This document shows, piece by piece, positions 62,945 to 64,000 of a stretch of 64,000 nucleotides of DNA. A program made the position numbers and the translations under genes. Source of the stretch: Herbaspirillum sp. meg3 (GTDB lineage Bacteria; Pseudomonadota; Gammaproteobacteria; Burkholderiales; Burkholderiaceae_D); contig NZ_CP022736.1 in assembly GCF_002257565.1 (NCBI RefSeq), positions 4,030,001 through 4,094,000 of the forward strand, read 5' to 3'. The notes under the pieces were generated by a model. The model had not been told where the DNA came from. It searched no databases and worked only from the letters and a program-made list of their open reading frames with translations. Numbering within the stretch: the stretch's first letter is position 1; every line of letters begins with the position of its first letter.

Positions 62945-63415
62945 TCAGTCCTCGGCTTTTTGGCTCAATGCAGCATCGATAGAAAAACCACCGGCACCCA
63001 TCAGTGCAATGCTGCCGAAGACGATCATCAGCAGCCAGCCGAACTGACCTTCTGCGATGCTCCAGTCGGCATGCACCAGGAACATCGACACACTCAGCAA
63101 AACCAGCACGGCAGCGCTGGCCAGACGTGTCAGGATGCCAGGCACGATCAGCACCGGACACAGGACTTCAGCGAAGATCGCAAAACCGAGCGTGAAGGCA
63201 CGGCCAACGTGCAGTGGATCGTCGATATGCTGCAGCTCGCCGGCAAAGTTGATGATCTTTGGCAGACCATGTACATACAGCAACAGCAAGGCGCCGGAGA
63301 GGCGCAGGAACAGCAGGCCGAGATCTTGTGCCGGCGCCCACAGCAGGCGCGGCAGCCATGTTTGTTTTACGGTTTGCCCTGACTGTGTGGTTGGTGCAGT
63401 TTGATAAGTTTGCAT
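62945..63415 (-). CDS. DoxX-family membrane protein
   Basis: 156 residues, four helices. LLFLRLSGALLLLYVHGLPK, ending with a conserved-type MGAGGFSIDAAL tail. Start 63415 has GAGGAG upstream. DoxX-like proteins occur in quinol-related and oxidative-stress functions; the specific role is unknown. It ends one base before the DUF1275 start. Confidence 0.88.
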   Translation of the reverse strand: MQTYQTAPTTQSGQTVKQTWLPRLLWAPAQDLGLLFLRLSGALLLLYVHGLPKIINFAGELQHIDDPLHVGRAFTLGFAIFAEVLCPVLIVPGILTRLASAAVLVLLSVSMFLVHADWSIAEGQFGWLLMIVFGSIALMGAGGFSIDAALSQKAED

Positions 63416-63464
63416 GATGATTCTCCTCAGTTGGAAATCAAAGATCAGAAATTGAATTTGAAAA

Positions 63465-63632
63465 TTACAGATGACCAACCAGGACAAACCCGGCGACCAC
63501 ATAGCCCAGCGTCATTGCCACCACCAGCGAGGCGCCGACTGGTGTAGGCGGCGTCGGCGATGGCAAACCGAACCAGCGGCAGACCGCACCGATCAAGGCA
63601 CCCAGCACGGCGCCGGTAAAGAGCGCGCTCAT
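63465..63632 (-). CDS. XapX-domain protein (DUF1427), second copy
   Basis: 55 residues. TGAVLGALIGAVCRWFGLPS, with PTPPTPVGASLVV, the XapX proline motif. The start overlaps the upstream XapX stop (ATGA). Two membrane helices, function unknown. Confidence 0.85.
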   Translation of the reverse strand: MSALFTGAVLGALIGAVCRWFGLPSPTPPTPVGASLVVAMTLGYVVAGFVLVGHL

Positions 63633-63826
63633 GCTTTCACCTCTGCGCCCTTGGCAACACGCGAGGCCAGATAACGATCCACCAGCCAGTAACCGCTGCT
63701 CATCGTGAACACCAGCAACGCACCGCTGAGAACCGGCGGCGACGGTACGGGAATCTGCGCCAGGTGACAGCAGAAGCCGACCAAAAAGGAGAGCACCAGT
63801 CCCCAGATCACTTTGGAATACGACAT
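63629..63826 (-). CDS. XapX-domain protein (DUF1427), first copy
   Basis: 65 residues. GLVLSFLVGFCCHLAQIPVP, with SPPVLSGALLVFTMSSGYW. Start 63826 is closest to the family N-terminus (MSYSKV); the frame opens at 63928. Forms a coupled pair with the second copy. Confidence 0.85.
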   Translation of the reverse strand: MSYSKVIWGLVLSFLVGFCCHLAQIPVPSPPVLSGALLVFTMSSGYWLVDRYLASRVAKGAEVKA

Positions 63827-63842
63827 TTTTAAAATCTCCAGA

Positions 63843-64000
63843 TCAGAAAGCGAAGCAGCTGCAACCGAGCGCGCCCCAGAAGCCTGAGTAGTTCGAAGCG
63901 GGCACCGACGAGCGGCGGGCGACATCATGCGAGTGGGCGTGTACGTTGCAAGCGCCCGCGCATTGATGCGGCATCGCGGATTGTTTTTGTTGCGCGGCGG
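63843..64000 (-). CDS. C-terminal end of an unidentified gene, cut by the right edge
   Basis: The 52 visible residues are Cys/His-rich, including HQCAGACNVHAHSH and the end FWGALGCSCFAF. The stop is 17 bp before the first XapX gene, so it may be in the same operon. I cannot assign a family from this fragment. Confidence 0.5.
   Translation of the reverse strand, partial: AAQQKQSAMPHQCAGACNVHAHSHDVARRSSVPASNYSGFWGALGCSCFAF

Overview
The window looks like a chromosomal segment of a betaproteobacterium, most likely Burkholderiales/Oxalobacteraceae and Herbaspirillum-like. This is inferred from the moderately high GC coding, the classical ybgC-tolQRAB-pal-cpoB and exbBD-lpxK-ycaR-kdsB-adk-hppA gene orders, and the liv, nitrate-uptake and acyl-CoA desaturase genes. 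No database search was possible, so the genus is an inference. No prophage, CRISPR array or complete insertion sequence was seen.

Layout. 1-7.6 kb: glyA (cut by the left edge) with a long, apparently structured leader, then ydfG and the Tol-Pal envelope operon, ending in tRNA-Lys(TTT) and a terminator. 7.6-10.1 kb: a candidate small RNA on the minus strand, a Fur box, a heme-utilisation gene (hmuS-like), a palindromic MITE-like repeat and a DUF423 membrane protein. 10.1-15.2 kb: a minus-strand catabolic-looking cluster (LysR regulator, 3-hydroxyisobutyrate-type dehydrogenase, aldehyde dehydrogenase, DUF3100 membrane protein). 15.3-20.2 kb: a nitrate-uptake operon (nasT-like ANTAR antiterminator, attenuator leader, nrtA, nrtB, nrtC) ending in a soluble PilJ/MCP-like protein that may be a nitrate sensor.

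20.2-31.9 kb is a stress-type island of small genes: an outer-membrane protein, DUF3309, CsbD proteins, a glycine-zipper lipoprotein, a BON lipoprotein, a ferritin-like protein, an ElaB/YqjD protein, a DUF2383 protein and two related 25-residue membrane microproteins. It also carries a sensor kinase, a lone receiver and a NarL-type regulator. Five copies of a 33-bp element, CTTKTCCTAC-N16-GTCYTAT, lie upstream of genes in this island in the correct orientation. They look like a shared promoter or operator and are the most striking undescribed signal in the window.

31.9-48 kb: FMN reductase, livHMGF (no binding protein; two related palindromic repeats inside the operon), ispH-fkpB, radC, rpmB-rpmG, an MliC-like lysozyme inhibitor, an acyl-CoA desaturase, an MscS channel, a PLD nuclease, an RsmB-type methyltransferase, purN, a secreted RNase Sa/barnase-type enzyme with a barstar, and a patatin-like lipase. 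48-58.5 kb: SDR, hppA, adk, kdsB, ycaR, lpxK, exbD, exbB, xseA, sodB, OsmC. 58.5-64 kb: pirin and azoreductase genes with a LysR regulator and palindromic operator candidates, a DedA-rhodanese fusion, DUF1275, DoxX, two overlapping XapX genes and the C-terminal end of an unidentified gene at the right edge.
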